From Pseudovibrio sp. Alg231-02 (GTDB lineage: Bacteria; Pseudomonadota; Alphaproteobacteria; Rhizobiales; Stappiaceae): a DNA stretch of 64,000 nt. The translations under genes were made by a program, and so were the position numbers. Numbering within the stretch: the stretch's first letter is position 1; every line of letters starts with the position of its first letter. The notes under the pieces are model-generated. The model had not been told where the DNA came from and did no database searches. It was given only the letters and a program-made list of their open reading frames with translations. The stretch spans positions 9 to 64,008 of the forward strand of contig NZ_FREX01000007.1 in assembly GCF_900143565.1 (NCBI RefSeq), in the 5' to 3' direction. This document shows positions 16,630-24,526 of the stretch, in pieces.

Positions 16630-17928
16630 ATGGTTGAGATCGCACTTCTTTCCGTTGCAGTTCTCGTAATTCTGCTCACTCTTGGCGTACCGCTGCCTTA
16701 CTGCTTTGGCGCGGGCCTGATGACCATGTACTTCGCTGGTGACGTCATCATGAAGGGCAACATGCTCTGGGGCTTCCAGCAACTCGGCAATCCTGTTCTG
16801 CTTGCTATTCCGCTGTTTGTTCTGGCAGGCACGATTATGAGCGTCAGCGGTATCGCTGCCAGTTTGCTCAACTTCGTCAACATCTTCATCGGCCATTTAC
16901 GTGGCGGTCTGGGCGTTGTGGCAACCGTCAGCTGTGCATTGATCGGTGCGATTTCCGGCTCTGGCCTGACTGGCGTGGCCGCTATTGGTCCACTCCTCAT
17001 TCCTGAGATGGAAAAGCAGGGCTACCCGCGTGCCTATGCAACTGCGCTCATCGCCAACGCATCCTTGCTTGGCCTGCTGATCCCACCAAGCGTGACCATG
17101 ATCGTCTACGGCTGGGTGACTGACACGTCCATCCTCGCCTGCTTCCTCGCAACGCTTGGCCCAGGCCTCCTGATCATGTCCAGCTTCTCCGTTGTAAACC
17201 TGCGTCTGGCCCGCAAGTTTGACCTGAAGTTGGAAGACCGCCCACGCGGCAAAGCATTTGTGCAGGAAGCCAGCCACCGCGGGTTCAAGGCAACTCCAGC
17301 ACTTCTCATGCCAGTTATCATCCTCGGCGGCATCTACGGCGGCATCATGACCCCGACAGAAGCTGCGGCTGTTGCAGTGATTTACGCGATACCTGTCGGT
17401 TTCCTTATCTACCGCGGACTGGATGCCAAAACATTCCTCGGGGCAGGTAAAGAGGCAGCAACCTCCGTTGGCGCGATCATGCTGATGATCCTGTTCTCCA
17501 TGATCCTCTCCCAGATGTTTGTGCTGGAAAGTGTGCCGCAGGAACTGGTGGAAGCAATCTTCTCCATTACAGAGAACAAGGTCCTGCTGCTAATCCTCAT
17601 CAACATCCTGCTCTTCCTTGTGGGCATGGTGGTGAATGACGTGACCGCGATCATCCTGATTGCGCCGCTGCTGCTGCCGCTCATGGAAGCCATCGGCATC
17701 AGCCCGATCCAGTTTGCAGCGATCATGGGCGTCAACACAGCTATGGGCGGTGTAACCCCACCATACGCTTCGATCCTTTATCTGGGCGCACGCATCGGCA
17801 AGGTGCCAGTCACACAAGTGATCCGCCCAGCCATGATCCTCATCCTGTTTGGCTATCTGCCAGTGGTGTTCCTGACCTCCTTCTGGGCAGACCTGTCTCT
17901 CTTCATCCCCCGGCTCTTTGGTTACTGA
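16630..17928 (+). CDS. TRAP transporter large permease (DctM type)
   Basis: A 432-residue protein of about 12 membrane helices with the DctM landmarks: GNPVLLAIPLFVLAGTIMS, ISGSGLTGVAAIGPLLIPEM, GLLIPPSVTMIVYGW, GGIMTPTEAAAVAVIYA, LLIVGMVVND-like ILLFLVGMVVNDVTAI and GVTPPYASILYLG. This subunit carries the substrate across the inner membrane, coupled to Na+. It lies between the small permease (1-bp gap) and the binding protein, an order of Q-M-P. Family is certain. Confidence 0.96.
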   Translation: MVEIALLSVAVLVILLTLGVPLPYCFGAGLMTMYFAGDVIMKGNMLWGFQQLGNPVLLAIPLFVLAGTIMSVSGIAASLLNFVNIFIGHLRGGLGVVATVSCALIGAISGSGLTGVAAIGPLLIPEMEKQGYPRAYATALIANASLLGLLIPPSVTMIVYGWVTDTSILACFLATLGPGLLIMSSFSVVNLRLARKFDLKLEDRPRGKAFVQEASHRGFKATPALLMPVIILGGIYGGIMTPTEAAAVAVIYAIPVGFLIYRGLDAKTFLGAGKEAATSVGAIMLMILFSMILSQMFVLESVPQELVEAIFSITENKVLLLILINILLFLVGMVVNDVTAIILIAPLLLPLMEAIGISPIQFAAIMGVNTAMGGVTPPYASILYLGARIGKVPVTQVIRPAMILILFGYLPVVFLTSFWADLSLFIPRLFGY

Positions 17929-18023
17929 CCCCATCACCAGACAAGAGCCCAAAGCGAGCTGTGGGAGCAGCTCCGATAACAGCAACCTCAGTTGCGATTG
18001 AAAACAAAACACAGAGGTGAACT

Positions 18024-19028
18024 ATGATTTTGAAGGCATTGAAAACGTCCCTTGCGCTGGCAACCATCATTGGTGGTGTAAGTGCAGCATCCATCGCACA
18101 CGCCAAAACGCTGAAGATCAGCCACATCCGTCCGCAAGGCGCAACTGTTGATCTGGAAGTGAAAGACCTTGCTGAAGAGTTGAAGAAAGCAACCAATGGC
18201 GACCTGAAGATGAAGATCTTCGCAGCAAGCGCACTGGGTGACTACACCACTGTGCAAGAGCGTATTTCCGTTGGTGCGATCGACATGGCCGTACAGCCAG
18301 CAGCAACCGCTGTTGAGCGTAAAATGCAGATCAGTGCCTTCCCATATGTTGCTGAAAACTGGGAGCAAGCGCAGAAGATCTACGGTCCGGGCGGCGCAAT
18401 CCATGACGCGATGAAAGAGCTTTACGCCAAGCAGGACATCACCATGCTGGCAGCGTATCCGGTGTACTTCGGCGGTATTGCGCTGAACCGTGATGCCGTT
18501 GCTCCAGGTGATCCAAATGCAGACAAAGGCATCAAGGTTCGTGTGCCTGGCATCAAGAGCTTCCAGCTGACAGCAGATGCTCTGGGTTACATCAGCTCCC
18601 CAATCCCATTCTCCGAAGCCTTCACCGCTGTTCAGACCGGTGTTGTTGATGGCGTCGTGGGCTCCGGTGCTGAAGGTTATTACGCTTCTTTCCGCGATGT
18701 TGCGAAAACCTACATCCCGGTAAACACACACTTTGAAGTCTGGTACCTGATCATTAACTCCGAGCGTTTTGAAGGTCTTGACGAAAGCTCCCGCAAAGCT
18801 CTCGTAAAAGCAGCAAAAGAGTTTGAAGCAAAGCGTTGGGCTAAAGCAGAGTCCGATCAGGGTGCGTTTGAACAGAAACTGGCAGACTACGGTGCAACCA
18901 TCGTCAATCTCTCTGATGATGAGTTGGCAGCAGCGGCCAAGAAAGTACGCGCAGACGTATGGCCACAGATCCTGAACGATGTTGGTGCTGACTGGGGTCA
19001 GTCTATTCTTGAAAAAATCAAGAACTAA
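18024..19028 (+). CDS. TRAP transporter substrate-binding protein (DctP type)
   Basis: A 334-residue periplasmic protein with a Sec signal peptide (LKTSLALATIIGGVSAASIAHA, residues about 5-27; written here in parts) and the DctP fold. The segment KGIKVRVPGIKSFQ contains the arginine that binds the substrate carboxylate in most TRAP binding proteins, so a carboxylate ligand is expected. LGDYTTVQERISVGAIDMAV and GVVDGVVGSGAEGYY are family phrases. The gene follows dctM after 95 bp, with GAGGTGA ahead of the ATG. It is followed by a strong branched hairpin (19053-19117) before the oxidoreductase genes, which could let this protein be made in excess over the rest. Confidence 0.95.
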   Translation: MILKALKTSLALATIIGGVSAASIAHAKTLKISHIRPQGATVDLEVKDLAEELKKATNGDLKMKIFAASALGDYTTVQERISVGAIDMAVQPAATAVERKMQISAFPYVAENWEQAQKIYGPGGAIHDAMKELYAKQDITMLAAYPVYFGGIALNRDAVAPGDPNADKGIKVRVPGIKSFQLTADALGYISSPIPFSEAFTAVQTGVVDGVVGSGAEGYYASFRDVAKTYIPVNTHFEVWYLIINSERFEGLDESSRKALVKAAKEFEAKRWAKAESDQGAFEQKLADYGATIVNLSDDELAAAAKKVRADVWPQILNDVGADWGQSILEKIKN

Positions 19029-19052
19029 CAGTCCAGACCGATAGGTCTCCAA

Positions 19053-19137
19053 AGGATCAGGCAGCTTTGTTCCCTAACCGGATCCCAATCCCGGTTTCAC
19101 CTGAGCTGCCTGATCCTCCCGGTTTCATTGGGAAACC
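19053..19137 (+). repeat. Branched hairpin structure after the TRAP binding-protein gene
   Basis: A perfect 14-bp stem (19053-19066 with 19104-19117) encloses a 37-base loop. The loop itself has an inner hairpin (AACCGG with CCGGTT). A further small stem follows (GGTTTC at 19121-19126 with GAAACC at 19132-19137). No T-run follows, so full termination is unlikely. Such structures 3' of binding-protein genes are known to protect the upstream mRNA and reduce read-through (for example in maltose operons). Confidence 0.65.
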
Positions 19138-19175
19138 CACTTGTTTTTAAAGCTTGCCACTAAAGGTCAGGTCCA

Positions 19176-19505
19176 ATGTTCCGCTCACTGCGCAAACCCG
19201 AGACCCAAAGCGTCTCCATCAACATCAACGGGCAGATGGTTCAGGTTGCTGAAGGCTCCAGCCTTTGGGCAGCCATGGCGTTGCACGGTGAAACACAAAC
19301 CCGCCTTGCTTCAGTCTCGGGCCAACAACGCTCCGCCTATTGCGCCATGGGCGTGTGCTTCGAGTGTCTCGTTGAGGTCAATGGCGTGCCAAACCAGCAG
19401 GCCTGCCTAACGACGGTAGAAGAGGGCATGCACGTCTGTAGCCAAGACCTGACCGAACAATCCATTGCTGCACTTCATCAAAAAGAGAGTGCTGATCATG
19501 AGTGA
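19176..19505 (+). CDS. [2Fe-2S] subunit of an HcnABC-like amine/amino-acid dehydrogenase
   Basis: A 109-residue plant-ferredoxin-fold protein with one [2Fe-2S] cluster motif: Cys at YCAMGVCFECLVEVNG, plus a fourth Cys in NQQACLTT. It corresponds in size and gene order to HcnA and to the small subunit of opine and D-hydroxyproline dehydrogenases. It would relay electrons from the flavin subunits to an acceptor. The N-terminal beta sheet (VSININGQMVQVAEGSSLWAAM) fits the family. It overlaps the start of the next gene by 8 bases, as expected for subunits made in fixed ratio. The assignment as part of a three-subunit dehydrogenase is well supported; the substrate is not. Confidence 0.88.
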   Translation: MFRSLRKPETQSVSININGQMVQVAEGSSLWAAMALHGETQTRLASVSGQQRSAYCAMGVCFECLVEVNGVPNQQACLTTVEEGMHVCSQDLTEQSIAALHQKESADHE

Positions 19506-20913
19506 CATTTTCGATATCGCAATCATCGGTGCAGGCCCGGCTGGCATGTCCGCCGCACTAGAGGCAGCACAGCAGGGAGCCTCGGTCGCGGTGCTTGATC
19601 GCAAGGCAACTCCCGGCGGGCAGATCTACCGGGATGTGACGCAGAGCCCTTTGTTGGAACCGTCCGTGCTCGGGAGTGAATACACCGAGGGCGCGGAGCT
19701 GGTTGAAGCCTTTATGGAGGCAGACATTGACCGTCACCAGAATGCGGATGTCTGGCATATCGGAGAAAACGGCGAGGCCTTGTACTCCCAAGACAATCAG
19801 ACCCGCCGTCTTGTTGCACGTGAACTCATCATCAGTCCGGGCGCGATGGAACGCCCGTTCCCTATTGAAGGCTGGCATTTGCCAGGTGTTATGACAGCAG
19901 GCAGCGCACAGGTGATGCTCAAGTCTGACGGCATGGTCAAAGACGGTGCTATCTTTGCTGGCACCGGACCCTTGCTTTACCTGATCGTAGCTCAGTATCT
20001 GCGGCTTGGTGTAACCGTCAACGCTGTAGTGGACACAACGCCAGCAGGCGGTGTTGGCCGCGCGATGCAGTACATTGGTGGTGCGCTCCGCAAACCAGCC
20101 TACCTCATCAAAGGTCTGATGCTCCTCAATGAAATTCGCCGTGCTGGGGTTCCCGTCTTCCGCCATGCGTCAAACCTAAGCGTGCTTGGAGAAACCAAGG
20201 CCGTTGGCCTTCAGTTTGAACAGGATGGACGAACCCACTCCGTCAACGCAGATCATATCTTCCTGCATCAGGGCGTCATACCCAACCTCAACATGACCCG
20301 CGCGCTTGGGATGGAACATCATTGGGCAGAGCAACAACTGTGTTGGACACCGACACTGGACGACTGGGGCCAAAGCTCGATCCCACACATTGCAGTGGTT
20401 GGTGATGCAGCTGGTATTCAAGGTGCGGAAGCAGCGCGACATGCCGGACGCCTTGCAGCACTTAAGGCCATGAACAAACTTGGCAAACTCAGCGAGGCAA
20501 GTCTGCAGCAACAAAGTTCTGATCATCTGAGAGCCATGAAGTCCTTCAAAGCCTTCCGCAGTTTTCTTGATGCGTATTATGCACCAACACCAGAGCATCG
20601 CATCCCTGCGGCGTCCAATACGCTGGTATGCCGCTGTGAAGAGCAAACAATGGGGCAGCTGCGTGCTGGTTTTGAGCAAGGTGCGAAAAACCCGAATGCG
20701 CTTAAAGCATTGACCCGCTGTGGAATGGGCCCGTGTCAGGGCCGCCAATGCGGGCATACCGTCAGTGAGTTACTTGCTGTCTGGCAGAACAAGCCTGTTT
20801 CCGACATCGGCTATTATCGCCTGCGTTCTCCGCAAAGGTTGCTCAGTGTTGATGAGTTAAGCCAGTTTCAGAACATCAAACCAGCAAAAAAACCTGCTGA
20901 GGTGTCCGCATGA
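19498..20913 (+). CDS. FAD/NAD-binding subunit with BFD-type iron-sulfur domain (HcnB-like)
   Basis: A 471-residue flavoprotein. It begins with an FAD-binding Rossmann motif (IAIIGAGPAGMSAALEA) and has a second nucleotide-binding motif (IFAGTGPLLYLIVAQYL) near residue 145. At the C terminus (from about residue 378) it has a BFD-like [2Fe-2S] domain with cysteines in LVCRCEEQT and CGMGPCQGRQCG. This layout is that of HcnB, OoxA/NoxA (opine oxidase) and the alpha subunit of D-hydroxyproline dehydrogenase. The start is ATG 19498, which overlaps the [2Fe-2S] gene; starting at 19465 would add residues with no family match. It would carry electrons between the substrate-oxidising subunit and the iron-sulfur protein. 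Confidence 0.9.
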   Translation: MSDIFDIAIIGAGPAGMSAALEAAQQGASVAVLDRKATPGGQIYRDVTQSPLLEPSVLGSEYTEGAELVEAFMEADIDRHQNADVWHIGENGEALYSQDNQTRRLVARELIISPGAMERPFPIEGWHLPGVMTAGSAQVMLKSDGMVKDGAIFAGTGPLLYLIVAQYLRLGVTVNAVVDTTPAGGVGRAMQYIGGALRKPAYLIKGLMLLNEIRRAGVPVFRHASNLSVLGETKAVGLQFEQDGRTHSVNADHIFLHQGVIPNLNMTRALGMEHHWAEQQLCWTPTLDDWGQSSIPHIAVVGDAAGIQGAEAARHAGRLAALKAMNKLGKLSEASLQQQSSDHLRAMKSFKAFRSFLDAYYAPTPEHRIPAASNTLVCRCEEQTMGQLRAGFEQGAKNPNALKALTRCGMGPCQGRQCGHTVSELLAVWQNKPVSDIGYYRLRSPQRLLSVDELSQFQNIKPAKKPAEVSA

Positions 20914-22025
20914 ATTTTGATGCAATCATCATTGGCGGCGGCATTCACGGCAGCGCAACGGCTTACTATCTGTCCAAGGCTGGTATGAAGACGCTGGTGC
21001 TGGAAAAGGGCTATGTTGGCCGTCATGCCTCCGGTGTCAACGCAGGTGGTGTGCGGTTGTTAGGCCGAGATTTTGCTGAGGTGCCACTCTCCAAAGAAGC
21101 CATGTCCCGCTGGCAAACACTGGATGATGAGCTTGAGGGCGATACTGGTTTTCGCAGGCGTAGCCTGATCAACATTGCCATTGATGACGCAGACATGAGC
21201 ACGATCAAGACCCGGATCACTAAGCTCACCGGATTGGGTTACGATCACGAAATACAGATCGACCAGCAGGAACTGCGCGAGCGATTGCCTCATGCGGCGC
21301 ATAACTGCGTGGGCGGCGTGGTGTCTGAACAAGACGGCTATGCTATCCCTTACAAGGCAACCAGTGCCTTTCGCCGGGCAGCTGAACGATTTGGTGCAAC
21401 ATTTCACGAAGGTGAAGCACTCGTAAACCTGCGCCAGATTGGCGATGCCTGGCAGGTGCGAACCGACAAAGCCAGTTATGACACGGGCACTGTGATCAAC
21501 TGCTCTGGAGCATGGGCGGACAAAACTGCCATGATGATGGGCGACAACACCCCGCTCTCTTACAGCGCGCCTATGTTGATGATCACCGCCCGAATGCCGC
21601 ATTTTGCTGGTCCGGTCGTAGGCGCCATCTCTCGTCAGCTGTCGTTCAAGCAGTTCGAAAATGGCACTGTGCTCATCGGTGGTGGCGCCAAAGGTTTTGC
21701 GGATCGTGATAATAATCGGACAACGCTGGACTACAAAAAGCTGGCCCTTGCTGCGGAGACAACCAAGACCTTTTTCCCAATCATGAAGACAGCCGTCATC
21801 AACCGGATGTGGGCTGGACTGGAAGCCTACATGCCCGACAACCTGCCGGTGATTGGGGCAGGGGTGAATGCGCGCAATGCCTACCATGCCTTCGGCTTTT
21901 CGGCCCATGGGTTCCAGCTCGGACCAGTCGTTGGTGATGTACTCGCGCAGCTGATCACCACAGGAAAAACCAGTTTTGACCTGAACCCGTTCCGCATCGA
22001 CCGCTTTGAACGCAAGGTTCTTTAG
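20910..22025 (+). CDS. D-amino-acid-oxidase-like FAD subunit (HcnC/OoxB-like)
   Basis: A 371-residue protein of the DAO family. The FAD motif is at the start (AIIIGGGIHGSATAYYLSKAG), then VLEKGYVGRHASGVNAGGVR, where the flavin is bound. The C-terminal sequence is typical of the family (MWAGLEAYMPDNLPVIGAG and FGFSAHGFQLGPVVGDVLA). This is the subunit that should oxidise the amine or amino acid to an imine. The start overlaps the stop of the HcnB-like gene (ATGA). RidA follows after 35 bp, in line with an imine product that needs hydrolysis. Candidate substrates by family are D-amino acids, opines, D-hydroxyproline or glycine; the uptake protein ahead suggests a carboxylate. Confidence 0.9.
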   Translation: MNFDAIIIGGGIHGSATAYYLSKAGMKTLVLEKGYVGRHASGVNAGGVRLLGRDFAEVPLSKEAMSRWQTLDDELEGDTGFRRRSLINIAIDDADMSTIKTRITKLTGLGYDHEIQIDQQELRERLPHAAHNCVGGVVSEQDGYAIPYKATSAFRRAAERFGATFHEGEALVNLRQIGDAWQVRTDKASYDTGTVINCSGAWADKTAMMMGDNTPLSYSAPMLMITARMPHFAGPVVGAISRQLSFKQFENGTVLIGGGAKGFADRDNNRTTLDYKKLALAAETTKTFFPIMKTAVINRMWAGLEAYMPDNLPVIGAGVNARNAYHAFGFSAHGFQLGPVVGDVLAQLITTGKTSFDLNPFRIDRFERKVL

Positions 22026-22060
22026 CTCCCAAGATTTCCAAGACAACAGGAAAGTAAACC

Positions 22061-22411
22061 ATGACAATTGAACGCGTGGATTCCAACCACCGCATGAGTA
22101 AGATCGTGAAGCACAACGGTACAATTTATCTGTGCGGACAGACGGCTGCTGATGATCCAAGCTGGGACATCACCGAACAGACAAAACGCTGTCTGGCCAA
22201 AGTTGATGCCCTGCTGGAACAAGCTGGCAGCGACCGCAACAAGATCCTGTCCACCACCATCTATGTGCGCGATATGAAAGATTTCGCTGCGATGAACGCC
22301 GTGTGGGATGCTTGGGTTGCAGAGGGTGAAAAGCCAGCACGTGCCTGCGTTGAAGCACGCATGGCCCGTCCGGATATTCTGGTTGAGTTTACTGTGGTTG
22401 CAGCTCAGTAA
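22061..22411 (+). CDS. RidA-family enamine/imine deaminase
   Basis: A 116-residue RidA/YjgF/UK114 protein: [19 protein letters not shown], then [43 protein letters not shown] and [20 protein letters not shown]. The Arg in ARACVEA is the residue that binds the carboxylate in RidA. These trimeric proteins hydrolyse reactive imines and enamines that flavin amine oxidases release. Being the last gene of the TRAP/HcnABC-like operon, it probably handles the product of that dehydrogenase and is not the general housekeeping RidA. A terminator follows immediately. Confidence 0.92.
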   Translation: MTIERVDSNHRMSKIVKHNGTIYLCGQTAADDPSWDITEQTKRCLAKVDALLEQAGSDRNKILSTTIYVRDMKDFAAMNAVWDAWVAEGEKPARACVEARMARPDILVEFTVVAAQ

Positions 22412-22418
22412 AACATAG

Positions 22419-22446
22419 AGAGCCCGTGGTTTTTGCGGGCTCTTTC
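22419..22446. terminator. Terminator between ridA-like and tetR genes
   Basis: AGAGCCCG (22419-22426) pairs with CGGGCTCT (22436-22443), loop of 9, followed by TTT. It closes the operon that begins at 16113 and lies ahead of the convergent TetR gene (stop 22456), which it can also serve. Confidence 0.8.
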
Positions 22447-22455
22447 CAACCCCTG

Positions 22456-23064
22456 TTACTTCTGAATGAGCCCTTCCACCATCACCTCCCAGGAAGCAAG
22501 GAAGCGCCGTTCTACTTCGTTGTTGGTGCCTTCCAAACGGCTGAGGATCAAGGTGCCCTCAAACAGCTCGACAATTGCTTCAACGATATGCGTTGCATTT
22601 GCTTGCCGGATAACGCCATTTTCCATTCCCTCAATAATCTGCTCACTAATACGCGTGCGAAGCAGACCGAAGAACTTCTTTAAAACCACACGCGCCACAT
22701 GGTGCTTGTAAAACTCCACCCAAATCGCGGTCAGCTCAGAATGTGTACCAAGATAGATGAGGGTGGTGACACAAATGGACTGAATCCGTTCCAGAACATC
22801 CGTATCTGATGCAGTTTCTTCTTTAATTTGCTGTACGATCTCGTCGTCACACATTTGCAGATATTCCGCCAGAATCTCATCCTTACTGGCGAAAATGGAT
22901 CCGATAGTCTGCTGTGAAAGCCCGGTTTCCTTTGCGATCTCTTTGAATGTGGTGTTGAAATAACCGTTGCGTGCGAAACAACACAACGCCCCATTGAGAA
23001 TGATCAAACGATCATCCTGCAGAGCAGGAGCGGCATCCTCTCTCCGTTGCTGGGGGTCGTCCAT
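22456..23064 (-). CDS. TetR-family transcriptional regulator
   Basis: A 202-residue TetR-type protein. The HTH is at residues about 20-60: ILNGALCCFARNGYFNTTFK, then EIAKETGLSQQTIGSIFASKDEIL. The C-terminal domain is helical and ligand-binding. The start is ATG 23064, 8 bases after GTGGAG; a TTG at 23091 would add nine residues but has no ribosome-binding site. It is convergent with the RidA gene and divergent from the Asp/His-rich secreted protein at 23349, with 284 bp between. Its target is not evident: self-regulation or the divergent gene are the simplest guesses. Confidence 0.9.
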   Translation of the reverse strand: MDDPQQRREDAAPALQDDRLIILNGALCCFARNGYFNTTFKEIAKETGLSQQTIGSIFASKDEILAEYLQMCDDEIVQQIKEETASDTDVLERIQSICVTTLIYLGTHSELTAIWVEFYKHHVARVVLKKFFGLLRTRISEQIIEGMENGVIRQANATHIVEAIVELFEGTLILSRLEGTNNEVERRFLASWEVMVEGLIQK

Positions 23065-23250
23065 AAACGCTCTCCACACGCTGGTTTGCAAACTCTTTTA
23101 GAGCTGAAAGTCAGCTTCCTTCAGGAACTCAGCGGAAAAGCTAGCATGCAATCACGGAGTTGAGGCCGCACGATGTTGAGCAAGGTTGATACGCTTTTCT
23201 CCCGTTCACTAAGCTCAAAGCTTCTATTGATTTGAGTTTGACGAATTCGC

Positions 23251-23274
23251 GTAAGTTTACAAACTTGTAAAGTT
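23251..23274. promoter_or_regulatory. Direct repeat, possible response-regulator site
   Basis: GTAAGTTT (23251-23258) and GTAAAGTT (23267-23274) are near-identical octamers 16 bp apart, about 75-100 bp before the start of the secreted Asp/His-rich protein. OmpR-type regulators bind direct repeats, and an OmpR-type regulator is encoded 600 bp downstream. The evidence is only positional and sequence-level. Confidence 0.25.
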
Positions 23275-23348
23275 CATGTCCGGCAGCTGAAAAACTGAAT
23301 GGGTACTCCTTGGATGTCCCGGCAATAACGCCCCCAAGGAGATACATT

Positions 23349-23717
23349 ATGAAGACAATTAGTATTTTGATGAGTTCCGTTCTTTTGACCGTTGCTTCAA
23401 CCGGTTTTGTTGCTGCCGCAGGTTCCTCCAATCTGGAAGAAGGTCTCCAGATCAAAACACCATTTGTTGTTGCCGATGCAGGCTCTGTTCGGGAAGAACA
23501 CAATACCGAAAAAGCAGGGGCCTGCAAAGATTACGATGAGAGCTCAGAACACGACAACAACCATGACAAAGACCGTCATGACGATCGTGAAGAACATGAT
23601 GTGCACGACGGAGACAGAGGCTACGACGATGATCGCGATCACAATGACTGTGACGATCACGATGATAAAGTACAGCGCGAACATGAACACGAACGCTCCA
23701 ACCGCTCTCACAGCTGA
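23349..23717 (+). CDS. Secreted Asp/His-rich protein, probable metal or cation binder
   Basis: A 122-residue protein with a Sec signal peptide (MKTISILMSSVLLTVASTGF, then VAAAG). A short neutral part follows, then from about residue 58 to the end a low-complexity stretch dominated by Asp, His, Glu and Arg (for example EHDNNHDKDRHDDREEHD and DDDRDHNDCDDHDDK), with two cysteines in all. Such a composition suits binding of divalent cations in the periplasm; there is no fold signature. AAGGAGA precedes the ATG at 23349. It lies just ahead of a two-component system whose sensor also has an acidic/His loop, so the two probably belong to one cation-responsive unit. Function is inference; no homologue known to me. 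Confidence 0.75.
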   Translation: MKTISILMSSVLLTVASTGFVAAAGSSNLEEGLQIKTPFVVADAGSVREEHNTEKAGACKDYDESSEHDNNHDKDRHDDREEHDVHDGDRGYDDDRDHNDCDDHDDKVQREHEHERSNRSHS

Positions 23718-23848
23718 GACTTCCCGCGGGTAGTCCCCAACATTACCTGAGGAAGGGCGCATCAACGTTCCTGAGCGTTGGTGCGCTTGCTTGACCGAAC
23801 CAAACCGTTGGTGCAAACACATCTCAGAGCTATAGCCCAGAGTATCTT

Positions 23849-24526
23849 ATGCGCATTCTTTTGCTTGAAGACGACGTTGAAATCGGAACATGGGTTGAGG
23901 ATGGTCTTTCCAAAGCCGGCCATGTCATCGACTGGGTCAAAGACGGGCACGATGCCTTCCTGAATGCAACGACACGGGACTACGACGTCATTGTTCTGGA
24001 TCGAATGACACCAGGCCTTGATGGCCTCTCGGTTCTGAAAGCATTGCGCTCTACCAAAAATGCTGTTCCCGTCCTGTTTCTGACAGCACTAGGTTCGGTC
24101 GAAGATCGCGTTGAAGGGCTGGATGCTGGCGGAGATGATTATCTGCCCAAGCCCTTTGCTTTTTCCGAGTTGTTGGCCCGCGTGTCTGCCCTCGGTCGGC
24201 GGCCAAGCACCAACTCATCTGAAACGATTAGTTGTCTGGAGGTCGAAAAATTTCAGCTTAACTTGCTCAAACAACAATGCATGCGGGCTGGTCAACCTGT
24301 TCCGCTCAATGCCAAAGAATTTCGTCTGTTTGAAACCTTCATTCGCAATAAGGGCCGTGTTCTGACCAAGAACATGTTGCTGGAGAAAGTCTGGGACATG
24401 AACTTCGACCCGACCAGCAGTGTTGTGGAGACACACATCAGTCGGCTACGCGCCAAAATCGAAAAGCCGTTTGATATTGAGCTCATTCGAACAATCCGCG
24501 GAGCAGGGTATATTCTTGATGACTAG
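23849..24526 (+). CDS. OmpR-family response regulator
   Basis: A 225-residue two-domain regulator. The receiver domain (1-115) has the acidic pair in LLEDDVEIG, the phospho-accepting Asp 51 in VLDRMTPGLDGL, the Thr/Ser in FLTALGS and the Lys in YLPKPFAFSELLAR. The C-terminal winged helix (about 130-225) has PLNAKEFRLFETFIRN, RVLTKNMLLEKVW and VETHISRLRAKIEKPF. Its stop overlaps the sensor kinase start, so both are translated together. Likely targets are its own operon and the secreted protein upstream at 23349. Only a weak ribosome-binding site (CAGAG) precedes the ATG. Relatives of this QseB/PmrA-like type often govern envelope and cation responses. Confidence 0.94.
   Translation: MRILLLEDDVEIGTWVEDGLSKAGHVIDWVKDGHDAFLNATTRDYDVIVLDRMTPGLDGLSVLKALRSTKNAVPVLFLTALGSVEDRVEGLDAGGDDYLPKPFAFSELLARVSALGRRPSTNSSETISCLEVEKFQLNLLKQQCMRAGQPVPLNAKEFRLFETFIRNKGRVLTKNMLLEKVWDMNFDPTSSVVETHISRLRAKIEKPFDIELIRTIRGAGYILDD

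Noticed and set aside
19176-22025. Hydrogen cyanide synthase hcnABC
   Set aside because: The same three-subunit order occurs in opine and D-hydroxyproline dehydrogenases. The linked TRAP importer and RidA favour catabolism, so the gene names hcnABC were not used.
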